DNA from: Neodontobutis hainanensis
Taxonomy: Eukaryota; Chordata; Actinopteri; Gobiiformes; Odontobutidae
Reading direction: 5' to 3'
Length of the DNA stretch: 64,000 nt
NCBI GenBank assembly: GCA_024349245.1
Contig: JALDNG010002281.1
Coordinates: 1-64,000 of the forward strand
Positions 44,735 to 56,411 of this stretch are shown piece by piece; positions within the stretch are counted from its first letter, which is position 1; every line of letters starts with the position of its first letter. The notes beneath the pieces are model-generated. The model did no database searches. It saw only the letters and a list, made by a program, of their open reading frames with translations, and had not been told where the DNA came from. Both the position numbers and the translations under genes were made by a program.

Positions 44735-44985
44735 GAAAAGGTGGCCTCTCCCCATACAGGCCTGTCCCACATGTGGTAAACTGCTGGAGCATAACACATA
44801 GGGCTGTAAACACATGTGACAGATGTAAGGTTATGTTCTGTTTTGTGTGCTTGAACATCGATCCTAACTGTACAAATTATTACGAGCCACGCTCCAGTGG
44901 TGTGGCTCTCCATCAGACCTTGATACCAGTGTGGGCAATGAGCAGTGAACTCCAGATAGATTTAAACATGTGGGAAAGGTGGTGA
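44735..44985 (+). pseudogene. RBR ligase RING2 fragment, unit 1
   Basis: In one frame ACPTCGKLLEHNT, a stop and GCKHM can be read; after a shift of frame come TCDRCKVMFCFVCLN and then SGVALHQTLIPVW. The Cys pairs and GC.HM..C..CK..FC..C spacing are those of the RING2 domain of RBR ligases, and the end resembles the tail of the fragment at 40252-40387 (unit 2: RQTSIPVW). It is therefore a second, C-terminal-only piece of the same family. It is frame-broken in both units. Confidence 0.6.
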
Positions 44986-45223
44986 ATGTTTGATATCTGA
45001 GACAAAACATACATCATTATGTGTAAATAAATCTGAGGAGTTGTCTCTTTAAAATATCAGTACATGTGGGTGATCTAATATTACATATTACATACTTCAA
45101 TAATGCAACAAATAACTTTTCAAACTACTTTTTTAAAACTTGTCTTTATTTTGTTTTACACAACATCATAATTAACTGTAATCATTAAAAAAAATATATA
45201 AGAAATGATGAGGAGGCTGCGTG
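44986..45223. other. End of unit 1
   Basis: AT-rich sequence with an A run before the junction motif GGAGGCTGCGTG and TATACATTAAACTG that starts the next unit. The same junction sequence stands at 53330-53380. In unit 1 the left side of the motif is retroviral LTR sequence instead. Confidence 0.6.
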
Positions 45224-45398
45224 TATACATTAAACTGATTGTACAATGTTCAAATGTGGAATATACATTTACATTTATATACATTTAGTCCTTTAGCAGA
45301 CGTTTTCCTTTAGAAACCCTATTATTTATGTTCATATATATTCATACTTGTGTAGATGTGTCACATTGAGCAGTTCTGGCCCTGTGAACAGATTTTAT

Positions 45399-45580
45399 GG
45401 AGGTGGCAGAGTGGTTAGCACTCAGGCCTAACAGCAAGAAGGTCCTGGGTTCAATTCCCATCCAGGACAGGGCCTTTCTGTGTGGAGTTTGCATGTTCTC
45501 CCTGTGTCTGCGTAGGTTTCCTCCGGGTACTCGGTTTCTACCACCAAAAAACATGTACAATAAAGGACTACAGATGGAAA
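45399..45580 (+). repeat. V-SINE (DANA/HE1-like), unit 2
   Basis: Same element as at 32235, but with the full CCCATCCAGGACAGGGCC segment after the B-box region, so it is the least decayed of the three. Confidence 0.85.
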
Positions 45581-45626
45581 TTAGCAGTTAAACTATAAAC
45601 TGGTACAAGCATCTCTGCTCGGCTTA

Positions 45627-45896
45627 ATGAACACTGTACGTTGTCTTAAAGAAAATAAACTCATTTTAATGCTGCAGGTTGTGTTCATCTTGAATGCTGT
45701 GAACCCTGACCTTGCAGGAGCGACAAGAACTGGTGACGATCACAGCCGGGAGAGAAGAAGAAGCCACAATGAGCAGCAGGATGACTGTATGGACAGTGAG
45801 CTGTGCAGGAGTCCTGGGGGAAAACTCTGTCCCGTTCTCAGTCCTGAAAATATCAGCACACATCATTTACCATTTAAACTCAGGAGAAGGAAATAA
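45627..45896 (+). other. Conserved exon-like block, unit 2
   Basis: Same as 32448-32675 up to 45848. Here one frame runs on to 89 codons because the following sequence is different. A good donor (TGCGAAG then GTAAGC) lies at 46017 within the unit 2-specific part, but no frame is open up to it. Confidence 0.3.
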
Positions 45897-46812
45897 AACC
45901 TCTAAGGCACTGATACCTGCCTTGTGTTGAGAGACAAAAATGAGAGAAGTAAAAGAGAAGCCACATCCGGCGGACACAACCTCCTGTCAGGACACCACGT
46001 ATCCATGACCTGCGAAGGTAAGCGGAGAAATAAATCATATTAATGACATTCTCTGTAATTAATGTGTCAATGTATTCACAACATTTGACTCAGAAAAACA
46101 GATCTGACTCTCTCAATATTTATTGCAACAGGACTTTTCAATTGTTGTTATGTTCCTCCGAGAACCAGTTTCTCCCGGCTCTTTGGTACGAGCGTTTGAA
46201 CTAATATTACTTCAATAAAAACTATAAAACCAATGTAAAGTGTGTATGTTTAATTCCACTCAGAAAAGGTACAAGCCAGCGCTGGGTCACAACACGTAGT
46301 TAACAGGAGGTCAGCCCACGTGTTGTGCTGCTGGTCAACTCAATGCTCAAAAGGTCTTAACCTTTGGCCACTCCTCTCACAGGAGGGGACACTTCCTACT
46401 TTGAATCAGTAGTTTACCTATGTGTCCAGCCAGGGCTGACCAACTGGTTCTGACTGGTTTAAACAGATGAGGTATGTAGTGGACTAATCTAGGTGCAGTG
46501 TATCATGCAGAGAGTGTAAATAACAAACAAAACAGTTGAAAAAAGGGTTTCTTACAGTTAGAAGAATTTTAGTTTTAATGTTTAGAGTTACTGGGGGCTT
46601 ATAGTTCTCTTCAGGTCATGTCAAATTCATGTCAAGTCCGTCCTGCTAATCCATGAAGTAGACATAACTAGAGTGAGACATGGCTTGTCACGGGACTTTT
46701 GCACCTGGACCATTGTGAACGCCTCTCACCAAGGCCGTCACTGTGTTGTATAAATTCTCATGTTCTGTTTACATCTTTAAGCAAACCTCCCGCTGTATCC
46801 TTGTTACTGTGT
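45849..46812. other. Unit 2-specific segment in place of the HECT gene
   Basis: 964 bp with no match in units 1 and 3. The left edge follows CAGTCCTGAAAA and the right edge precedes CGTCTGCTTTGCTTCTCC. It has no inverted ends, no target duplication and no open frame. It contains a TATA-like TTGTATAAATTC near 46746. It may be the older state of the unit, or the result of a deletion with filler. Confidence 0.7.
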
Positions 46813-47615
46813 TCGTCTGCTTTGCTTCTCCTTGCAAGGATTAAAACCTGGCCATTGCTTGTTAAATTATAATCTGTCTCCGTGTCTCTCTGGATAAATA
46901 TAAGGACATAGAAAATTCTTATAACACATCTCCTTTGTCTTTTTAACATTAAAAACAGGAAGTGGTCACACCAGTTCTTTAAATGGTGGATCTCATGCAT
47001 GTACCACAGAGGACCAGTCCTCTTTATACAGTAGGCTTAAGATCACTGTATCGTCAGAGAACTTAATGATGGGATTGTTGCACAGACGGCTCCTGCATTC
47101 ATTTGTGTAGAGTGAAAAAAGGAAAGGAGAACTCACACATTCCTGTGGGACACCTGTGTTAGAGTATTTGACCGTAGAGAGAACACCATTTACTTTTACT
47201 TGCTGTTGTTAAGAAAAATAAAACCATTGAATAATAAAATGATTAACATGCAAATCAGTCAATTTCTGGACCAGTAGCTGTGGTTGTACTGCCGAATAAA
47301 AGTCAACACATAAGTGTTTTATACGTGTTTGTAAACGAGCAAGTTGCAGGATCTTTAGCATGTTCACAATGATCTTTTCAAAACATTTCATTACAACAGA
47401 TGTCAAAGCTACTGGCCTTAAGTTGTGAACAGCAGGACAAAATACTTAGGTACAGGGATGATTACAGATTTCTTCCACAGAGCGGGACAGTGAAGCGCGA
47501 TAATGATTGTTGATAAAATTGAGCACCAAGCAGCAGTCAGTTTGGAAGCAGAAGTCCTCAGTAAGATGGCAGGATCTAGGAGCCATCTGGTCTGGCAGAT
47601 TTTTATTACAGACAT
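46813..47615 (-). pseudogene. L2-like LINE reverse transcriptase fragment, unit 2
   Basis: Counterpart of 38556-39375. Here LWKKSVIIPVPK (near 47470) and ALTSVVMKCFEKIIVNML (near 47390) are seen in longer open pieces because run lengths differ, which helps confirm the LINE assignment. Confidence 0.7.
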
Positions 47616-48047
47616 AAACTATGTAAAACTATGTATGTAACCTACAGTATGTAGGGTTAATAGTTGGACAACAAAAGCAACTCCACTGGGAGGGTCCAAG
47701 TTCTCAAAGTCATTGAGCTCATAGCTCTCAGTGTCATTAGAAGTAGAGAGCTGGATCCTGCTGGGATTCTTATTAGCAATGCACTGGATCTATTGACAAT
47801 TATAACACAGAATATATTGCTTTCATTAGCAACGTTTACCAGGTTTATTACTAGTTTAGAGTCTACTTCAACTTTCTGGGTTAAAGCTGTTATTATTATT
47901 ATAAAATCAACCTAAACTATCTAACTCTGTGGAGTCAGGTGTTTTACTGTAAACCAGAGGAAAGTCCCAGACAGTCGGTGGGTCATGTTTGCTGAAATGA
48001 GCTCCTCCTTATCCTAACCAGACTGCTTACACTGCTGATGTTTCAGA

Positions 48048-48632
48048 ATGAGCTTTGACCAACCAGAGAAGAGCTTTGACCCTTTAGATCGGACCCTGAC
48101 ATTAGTCAATGGAAAGGATGACTTGGATCACTTTTGTAAATAGCATTGTTTTGGCGGCGTGGACATGAACAGAAATGTTATAAAGATGTTTATCAGCTTG
48201 TCAGCTCCTGAGGACGGTGACGGCTTCTTAAAAGCACAACTCTCCTGTGGTCACACAGTTTCTCCTGAACCTCTGACAGAAACATGGCGCCACCAACTGG
48301 AGGAGGTATGAGCTTATGTCTATAAACAGAATTAGTTTTGCATTCAGACCCCTGACTTATTGTGTCGCTTCACAAAAAGGACCTAATATGACACGTACTG
48401 GTAACACATGTGTAACTTTAAAAGTACTCACATTTTTAGACATATCTGTGAAGACGGTGCAGCCAACACTGAAAAAGGCTTCTTTTGTTTTTAAGGGCAA
48501 ATACAGATTCAGATGCACTGCTCTGCTCAAGTTGAGTTCTGCTTTGTTTGTCCTAAGCTCACTCCGGAGTGGCCCCAGACAGACCTCCATACCAGTGTGG
48601 CACAGGAACTAGACAGCCCTTCTGCTCTGTAA
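48048..48632 (+). pseudogene. RBR-type E3 ubiquitin ligase pseudogene, unit 2
   Basis: Counterpart of 39809-40387. It has the same early TAG after FCK and the same deletion of the domain middle. After GKYRFRC the frame differs by a small insertion (CAAGTTGAG), and the end reads RQTSIPVWHRN, the natural-looking C-terminus of the family. Confidence 0.65.
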
Positions 48633-48954
48633 CTGTTATAAATGCAAGAATTAACAAGTAAATAGCACCAATACCACCAGTTATTTTTGTTCTCATCTTT
48701 TTATGCTCTACCAATGCTATACTTTACTTAAAATGGCACTTTGTTCTTTACTTTCTTCCCCTCCTCTTTTACCAAACCCCTCACCATTATGGCTACAGCT
48801 TGTCTCCACTAATGCACTCAGTAATATTATCAGAATGCATGTATTATCTCAGAGAAGCATATAAATGATGAAAGTTTATTCTGTAAAATGTAACTCAGTG
48901 TATTCATATTTCATGTTTCATTTCTGAACAATCATATGAATGAACTAAATAACA

Positions 48955-49810
48955 ATTACAATGTCTCTGGCAATAAAGGAAGGACATAGCCACAATATCG
49001 CTCAGACCGCTGTGTAGACCTGTCACAATCGCCGAAGCAAGTTCCTAGTTTGTGAATCTCGTTCGCTGACAAAGGCAATAAACGTTTTTCTGATTCTGAT
49101 TCTAATCAGGTTTTATTATTGTGTCATGCTTGAAACACAAGCCCGGCCCAAATGTGCTTACAAGACACTCCCAATTAAACCAAAGACCAGATACCAACAC
49201 TAAATGGAGTGAGTAAAGCAAACCAAAAAAAAGTGTATCACAAAAGTAAAAAGCCAACCTGGTCACAACATAAATTCAAATAAAAATGATTCTAAGACAA
49301 GGTAATCAGACATAAAATAGACTATACATATGTCAAATTAAACTATGCTGAAACAAAATAAACTAAAAAGACTATACATAAGTTGATTAAAGCTACGCTA
49401 AAACAAAATAAACTATGCACAGTACAAATGTGAATAAATAGTGTATAGTGCAGGTTGTGTAACAGGTATTGCACGTTACAAATATTGCACGGTGAGATTC
49501 CACATGATTGTGGAAATACTGCTTGGTGAAAAGAGTTTCTGTGTTAGCAGTGTTCATTGTAGAGTCTGACAGCAGCAGGAAGGAAAGCCCTGCAGAATCT
49601 CTCCTTCACACACCGAGGGTGGAGCAGTCTCTAACTGGAGCTGCTCTCCAGAGCTGACAGGGCGTCCTGCAGGCGGTGGGACTTATGGTCCAGCATAGAT
49701 CACCCACTTACCGCACTGAGTCCAGAGGACAGCCCAGGACAGAGCTGGACTTCCTGATGACCTTGTCAGTTTCTTCTCTCTCCCTCTGTGATGCTGAGAG
49801 GAGAGAGAAG
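48955..49810. repeat. LINE fragments tail to tail, unit 2
   Basis: Counterpart of 40681-41560: a plus-strand 3' end with the GATTCTGATTCT tail near 49095, and a minus-strand ORF2 end with VIRKSSSVLGCPLDSV near 49710-49760. Confidence 0.6.
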
Positions 49811-50585
49811 ACAGTAAAACTATTAAACACATGCACATATTTGTTAAACAGATGTACATTAAAACTGAATAATGTGGTGTCTACCTTTTGTGTGCTCAGG
49901 AATCCTCTCCAAGAAGCCTGAAAAGAAAAAAACATGCTTTAGTCTCAGGAGAATAGATCTGGAGATTTGAACAAAACAATCCAATATACATATCTTTTCT
50001 TTGTTTTCTTCTTTCTTATCCTCTTTCCTTTGCTTTTCATCTCTTTTAGGCCTCTTCCTGAGAAATCAGTTTATTTAACTTGAATTAGACTCTTTACTCT
50101 TGTCTGTCCATGAAAGTCAGATTCATTTTACTTCTGTTACTTTTTTCATCTTACATTGTACTTTCTTTCCTCTCCTTTACTTTTGCCCTTTGTTTACGCT
50201 CCTCTTTTTTTGCACAAGCTCCTTGTCTATAGTTTACTGCTGGGTCTCTTTAGACTGTCACCTTTTTGGAGAAGCAGAAGAAAAAACAGCAAGTGAAAGT
50301 GTAAAACATGTTAATCAACCCCAGGTACTGAATACTCACCTTTTATAGTTTCATTTGTTTAAGGAGAACATATCATTTGTATTTTTCACACAACACAGCA
50401 AAAACATGGAACAAGTCCAACTGGAAGAGCTAATGAACCTATTTAAACATGTCACACCACACTAAACCCTCTGACACACAACACACTATATACAATATTT
50501 ACAAATGTTATACTTATCCTGAAATGACCCTGAGTCCTGCCCTAAGTCCCAGCACGATTTCACTCAGAAGAAACACTGAAAGCGG

Positions 50586-51366
50586 TCAGTTCTTAAAAAG
50601 AGTAAAAGTGCTTCTCCTTTTGAATTGGCCTTTGTGGTTTATCCGACCTTTTCCAGTGTTTCCACTCGGCGCCCGGTCCCTCATGTAATCTTCCATCTCC
50701 TTCACCCAGTCCGGCTTGGGCCCATGAAACAAGGGGACCGGCTCCTGGGGTCTGGGATGTGTGGCAGGGGAGGGAGGTGCCCTGGAGGGAGCAGAGGAGA
50801 CAAGAGGGTTAGTGCAGGGAGCACAGGGAGGAGGCACCAGGGGCTCACGAGGAGCAGCTGGGGCCTTGAGCCTCAGAAGGAGAAACAGAAACAACCAGAG
50901 CAAAGGAGTCTGGGAGCAGAGAGAGCTCAGCTGAGGGACCTGAGCAGGAGGAGGAGAGATAGCAAGAGAGCGAGCGCAGCGAGAGAAGGAGCCAGAGCTA
51001 AGCTTACGGACCTTAGCAGGACGAGAGAGAGCAAGGGAGTGAGAGGGAGGAGAGGAGGAGCAGGAGGATGAGGAGGAAGAACTAAGGTATCTAGCACGAG
51101 ACTTAAAGACGCCAGAGGAGCTAGAGGAGCGAGTGGAGCGAGAGGAGAGTTAGAGTCAGAAAAAGAGCAAGAGCTTGAAAAGAGTGTCTCCTGAGGAGAG
51201 ACAGACACAAAGGCAGAGTTCAAGGGGCCTGTGGAGGAGGCAGGTGCAGAGGGAACAGGGGGTGTGTGGGGTGTCGTGAGTGTGGGCAGCCTGTGCAGGA
51301 GGAGCACGTCGGGACACCCCGGCCTCGTCGTCCAGGAGAAGCGCTGGGCCATCAGTGAACAGAGAT
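50586..51366 (-). CDS. Ser/Pro-rich protein exon, unit 2
   Basis: Counterpart of 42341-43120, 781 bp. The C-terminal part is open for 105 codons (KAPAAPREPLVPPPCAPC to FKRRSTFTLFKN). Near 51025 it keeps the frame that unit 1 loses; near 50918 it loses the one that unit 1 keeps. The upstream exon lies near 52378-52460, where the T run before the donor also differs in length from unit 1. Confidence 0.45.
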
Positions 51367-52874
51367 CTGTGGAGAGAAATACATCTGTTAAAATCCTCAC
51401 ATCATGTGATGCCATTGTGTGATTCATCAAAATAAAGCAAAGCCATGAGGCTCTGAGGTCTTTTTTAAATCCATGTCTGAACATGGAACTGTTACTGATT
51501 CAAGTCCACCATGTACTTTCTCTAGTGCCATTATCTATAGTTTCATGGACACTAGCACAATGTACCAATACAGAGAGTACTTTTAAAGCAGCACTGTTTA
51601 ATCTTAAACCATCTTTTACTCATAAAGCCTCAGAGTGATTTTGACCAATCTCAGATCAAACCAGGAGAATATGTCCACGTTCAAAGACATTATTATTCAC
51701 TAAACTACTAAAATTATAGCAGAGGACTTTAATGTGCAGAAAGGTTACAGTGTTGTTATAAAGTGGTTATGAGTTATTTATGAATAATCATTTGTCCTCA
51801 TTACAATCTGGATAGATTTACTTTATGAATAGATCTTATTTTTTCATAATAGCTACAAAACTAACACAAAAACATAACTGTACATTTTCATTAACAAATA
51901 TGTTCAACAAACTCTGCTTCTACATGTTCCTGGTTTACACAGGATTCTCCTAAATTACTTTTTGAAACCTATTGTATTATATTTGGAAATGAATCAACAT
52001 AAAACAAATTTATTTTCTATAATTAGGTACTGGGTTAAATACAAAATGTATAATATAGAAATTAATCAAAATACGTTGCAGACAGCTCTCAATTTAAATG
52101 TTAGCCTCCTGTGCTTTTTTGTTGCTTTCATTAATATGTCTGTGTAAATGGACTTTTACATTATTTCTGATAGGCTCTAAGAACAAACAAAGTCACAACA
52201 AAAATACACATATTCTGAGTTAAAATTTACCGTGAAACATCATTTAAACATCGACAAAAGACCATTTTGCTCAAATATATTGGTTCATATAGTTGCTGTG
52301 CAGATTTAATGGGAAAGCCCATAGGAAATAACATGAACATGGAAATCTTAAAATCTCACCTTTTCTCTCAAAAGGTCTCGTAGTCCTGGTCAGTGGGTGG
52401 TCAGTAGAAGTCTTAGTAGGAAATGTCCGCAGTTAAAGTCTCCTTTGAAGAAATCGTCGAATCAAACTCAAGATTTGCACTTTTTCTCACAGCCAGAAGT
52501 TTGCAAGTTTTGCAAGAACGTACTTGCTAGGAGATGCTCTTAGCAACCGGCACCTGTACGTGGTTACGTCCAGCACGTGCACCGCTGTAGTATGCTAACC
52601 CTGGTGATGGATATTCATATTTAAAAAGTGAACTTGGTTATAATGACACAGGCAGTATGTAAAGTGTTGAAGTAGCAGATATATACCGTTAATACTTGAC
52701 AGTTACAGTCGAGGAAAGAAGTGGAAGAAAGCTTTATAATCACATCCTGCAACTCAAACGTGGCACCGCTATTTTAGCTGTGAAAGTGCTGCCACCCTGT
52801 GGTTCCAGGGGACATGGGCTATCTTTTATTGTAATGTGCCATTACAAATGATGAAAACCTGTCCTGTTATCAAG

Positions 52875-53129
52875 TTTGAAAAGGTGGCCTCTCCCCCATA
52901 CGGGCCTGTCCCACATGTGGTAAACTGCTGGAGCATAACACATAGGGCTGTAAACACATGTGACAGATGTAAGGTTATGTTCTGTTTTGTGTGCTTGAAC
53001 ATCGATCCAAACTTTACAAATTATTACGAGCCACGCTCCAGTGGTGTGGCTCTCCATCAGACCTTGATACCAGTGTGGGCAATGAGCAGTGAACTCCAGA
53101 TAGATTTAAACATGTGGGAAAGGTGGTGA
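52875..53129 (+). pseudogene. RBR ligase RING2 fragment, unit 2
   Basis: Counterpart of 44735-44985 with the same frame change between GCKHM and CDRCKVMFCFVCLN. It differs by a few substitutions (DPNFTNYY for DPNCTNYY). Confidence 0.6.
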
Positions 53130-53542
53130 ATGTTTGATATCTGAGACAAAACATACATCATTATGTGTAAATAAATCTGAGGAGTTGTCTCTTTAAAATA
53201 TCAGTACATGTGGGTGATCTAATATTACATATTACATACTTCAATAATGCAACAAATAACTTTTCAAACTACTTTTTAAAAACTTGTCTTTATTTTGTTT
53301 TACACAACATCATAATTAACTGTACTCATTAAAAAAAAAGTATAAGAAATGATGAGGAGGCTGCGTGTATACATTAAACTGATTGTACAATGTTCAAATG
53401 TGGAATATACATTTACATTTATATACATTTAGTCCTTTAGCAGACGTTTTCCTTTAGAAACCCTATTATTTATGTTCATATATATTCATACTTGTGTAGA
53501 TGTGTCACATTGAGCAGTTCTGGCCCTGTGAACAGATTTTAT

Positions 53543-53707
53543 GGAGGTGGCAGAGTGGTTAGCACTCAGGCCTAACAGCAAGAAGGTCCTGGGTTCAATC
53601 TTTCTGTGTGGAGTTTGCATGTTCTCCTGTGTCTGCGTAGGTTTCCTCCGGGTACTCGGTTTCCCCTACCACCAAAAACATGTACAATAAAGGACTACAG
53701 ATGGAAA
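53543..53707 (+). repeat. V-SINE (DANA/HE1-like), unit 3
   Basis: Same element as at 32235, with the same 17-base gap after the B-box region. Confidence 0.85.
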
Positions 53708-53754
53708 TAAGCAGTTAAACTATAAACTGGTACAAGCATCTCTGCTCCGGCTTA

Positions 53755-53982
53755 ATGAACACTGTACGTTGTCTTAAAGAAAATAAACTCATTTTAATGC
53801 TGCAGGTTGTGTTCATCTTGAATGCTGTGAACCCTGACCTTGCAGGAGCGACAAGAACTGGTGACGATCACAGCCGGGAGAGAAGAAGAAGCCACAATGA
53901 GCAGCAGGATGACTGTATGGACAGTGAGCTGTGCAGGAGTCCTGGGGGAAAACTCTGTCCCGTTCTCAGTCCTGAAAACTAA
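53755..53982 (+). other. Conserved exon-like block, unit 3
   Basis: Identical in frame and length to 32448-32675, including both acceptors. Conservation in three units reflects recent copying and is not by itself evidence for translation. Confidence 0.3.
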
Positions 53983-55689
53983 TTCAATACTGCCTCTTGG
54001 TTTATGTCAGGCCAAAACCAGTAGCTTAAAATTAAGAAGTGTTTATGTGGGGCACTGAACTCTGAACTAAACTAATGTAAAACATTGAACTATGGAAGCA
54101 CAACTGTCAAGTGCTACAGTGGTAATTTGAACAGCAAACAGCATTATAAAACATCATACTATGTTCACACTAGACCAAATCCTGTGTGGCATGAAGAAAT
54201 GGAAACAAGCAAGTCCCTCTTGAATGAAGTATAGTCCTTGTAGTGAGATGGAATGCAGAATCTCAAAGCAGGTTGAGGCTGTGATGTAGTTTCCAGTTAC
54301 TACCTCTACAGACAAACTTGTTGGCAAGACCTCCCAGCCTGTCCAGAATTTTACTAGATTTTGCAGTTCAGTTGGCGTTGCTAAAGAATGAATTAAACAG
54401 ATTTTAAAATGTTTTATTTCCATAAATATTATGGAATACAAATATTACTTAGTTTCACCTCCAGTGATGAACTCTTGGAGATAGCCCAATATGGAACTTT
54501 ATGTCTGCTGACCAGTCGTCATCATCATCATCTTCATCTGCTTGTGGCCAAGTGATTCGCTGTAGAAGAATCTGCGTCCAACAAAAGGCCACATGAAAAA
54601 ACATCCAGCCGTCAATTGCAGTTATTTCTGCAACCACAATTAATTGGTAACAATAAAATATACATGTATACACATTAAACTACCATAACTACCTACATGG
54701 GAAAGGGCTTAATTTCTGAGTTGCTCTAAAGAAGATCCCGACAGTGGATCGCATTACTGCCACAGAATTAGCTACAAGTGTTTGGAGCTGTAGCAGTGAG
54801 ACTGAGATGGTTGTATACCGAGAGAGTCGCATGTCATCGTAGGATTACGGTTTATATTCAACCAACAGCTGTACCAGATACTGCCCGTGACTTCATCAGT
54901 AGAACTGTTTTCAGGAACAGACACCTAATGCTTTTAGATCAGTGGTTACTGAACAACTTAGACCATTCCTTGTTTTCAGCTTATGAACAACAAAGAAACC
55001 AGTGGACATCTGAGAATCTAATCAGCAGGACGGATCGACTGCTCTACAATCAGTCTAGGACAGAAGAAGTTTGAATCAACTAATTTGAAGATACCAAATA
55101 ACTGATTTACTCCTTGGGGATTAATAAAATTGAAGTGAATAAGAAACAAGTTGTCTGTAAACAAAGCTATCAAACTTAGATGCAAGGTAACAGTGGCCAG
55201 TGCGAAACCACCTGACAGCACTGGAGAAGGATATAGCATTATCATTCCAGTCCAAACGCCTTTGCTTCAACTTTATCTTCAAGTAAGACCATAAGAAAGC
55301 AAAATTACCTCTGGACAGATGTTCTCTGCCCCCTCTTTTGGAAAAAGGATAGCTGCTGTGTCTGGTCTTTGAGTAAGCAAAGTCCACAATGGTGTTTCTT
55401 TTAGTCCTCTGCGCAGTTGCTTAATCTGTCTTACGACTCGTCCAATCACCTAATAACAATAATAAGGAATAAAAGACAAGCATAATAATTGTAGTGGAGA
55501 GTTGTAAAATGTATGTAGTTTCGTTTTCAAGTTTTTTTATCCTCACATCACTCACCGCATGAATTAAAAGTTTTTCAAAAAAACACTTTCGGTTACTTTT
55601 GTTCAGAGGAGGAAGGTCCCATGCATTGGCCAACTCCTGTATCTGCTGTTTTTCCTTTTCTGACAGGTTGGATTCTCCTTCCAACTTTT

Positions 55690-56411
<722 letters not shown>

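Larger units (their letters stand above)
32060..45223. repeat. Tandem array unit 1 (13.2 kb, long form)
   Basis: It begins at TATACATTAAACTGATTG and is repeated from 45224 and from 53368. Contents in order: V-SINE, small conserved exon-like block, HECT ligase gene (minus), L2-like RT (minus), RBR ligase pseudogene (plus), LINE fragments, Ser/Pro-rich exon (minus), RBR RING2 fragment (plus). Identity with the other units appears very high, with scattered substitutions and many 1-2 base length differences in short runs. It has a 125-bp segment (about 44566-44690) absent from unit 2. Confidence 0.9.
45224..53367. repeat. Tandem array unit 2 (8.1 kb, short form)
   Basis: It matches unit 1 from its start to 45848 and again from about 46813 to its end. 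The HECT gene and flanks (32671-38566 in unit 1) are replaced by 964 bp of unrelated sequence. Unit 2 keeps 17 bases in the V-SINE that units 1 and 3 lack. Confidence 0.9.

Noticed and set aside
54778..55074. 98-codon plus-strand frame (also near 33525) inside a HECT intron
   Set aside because: No splice context, no recognisable domain, and the unit 1 counterpart is shorter because of one length change. I left it out as a gene.
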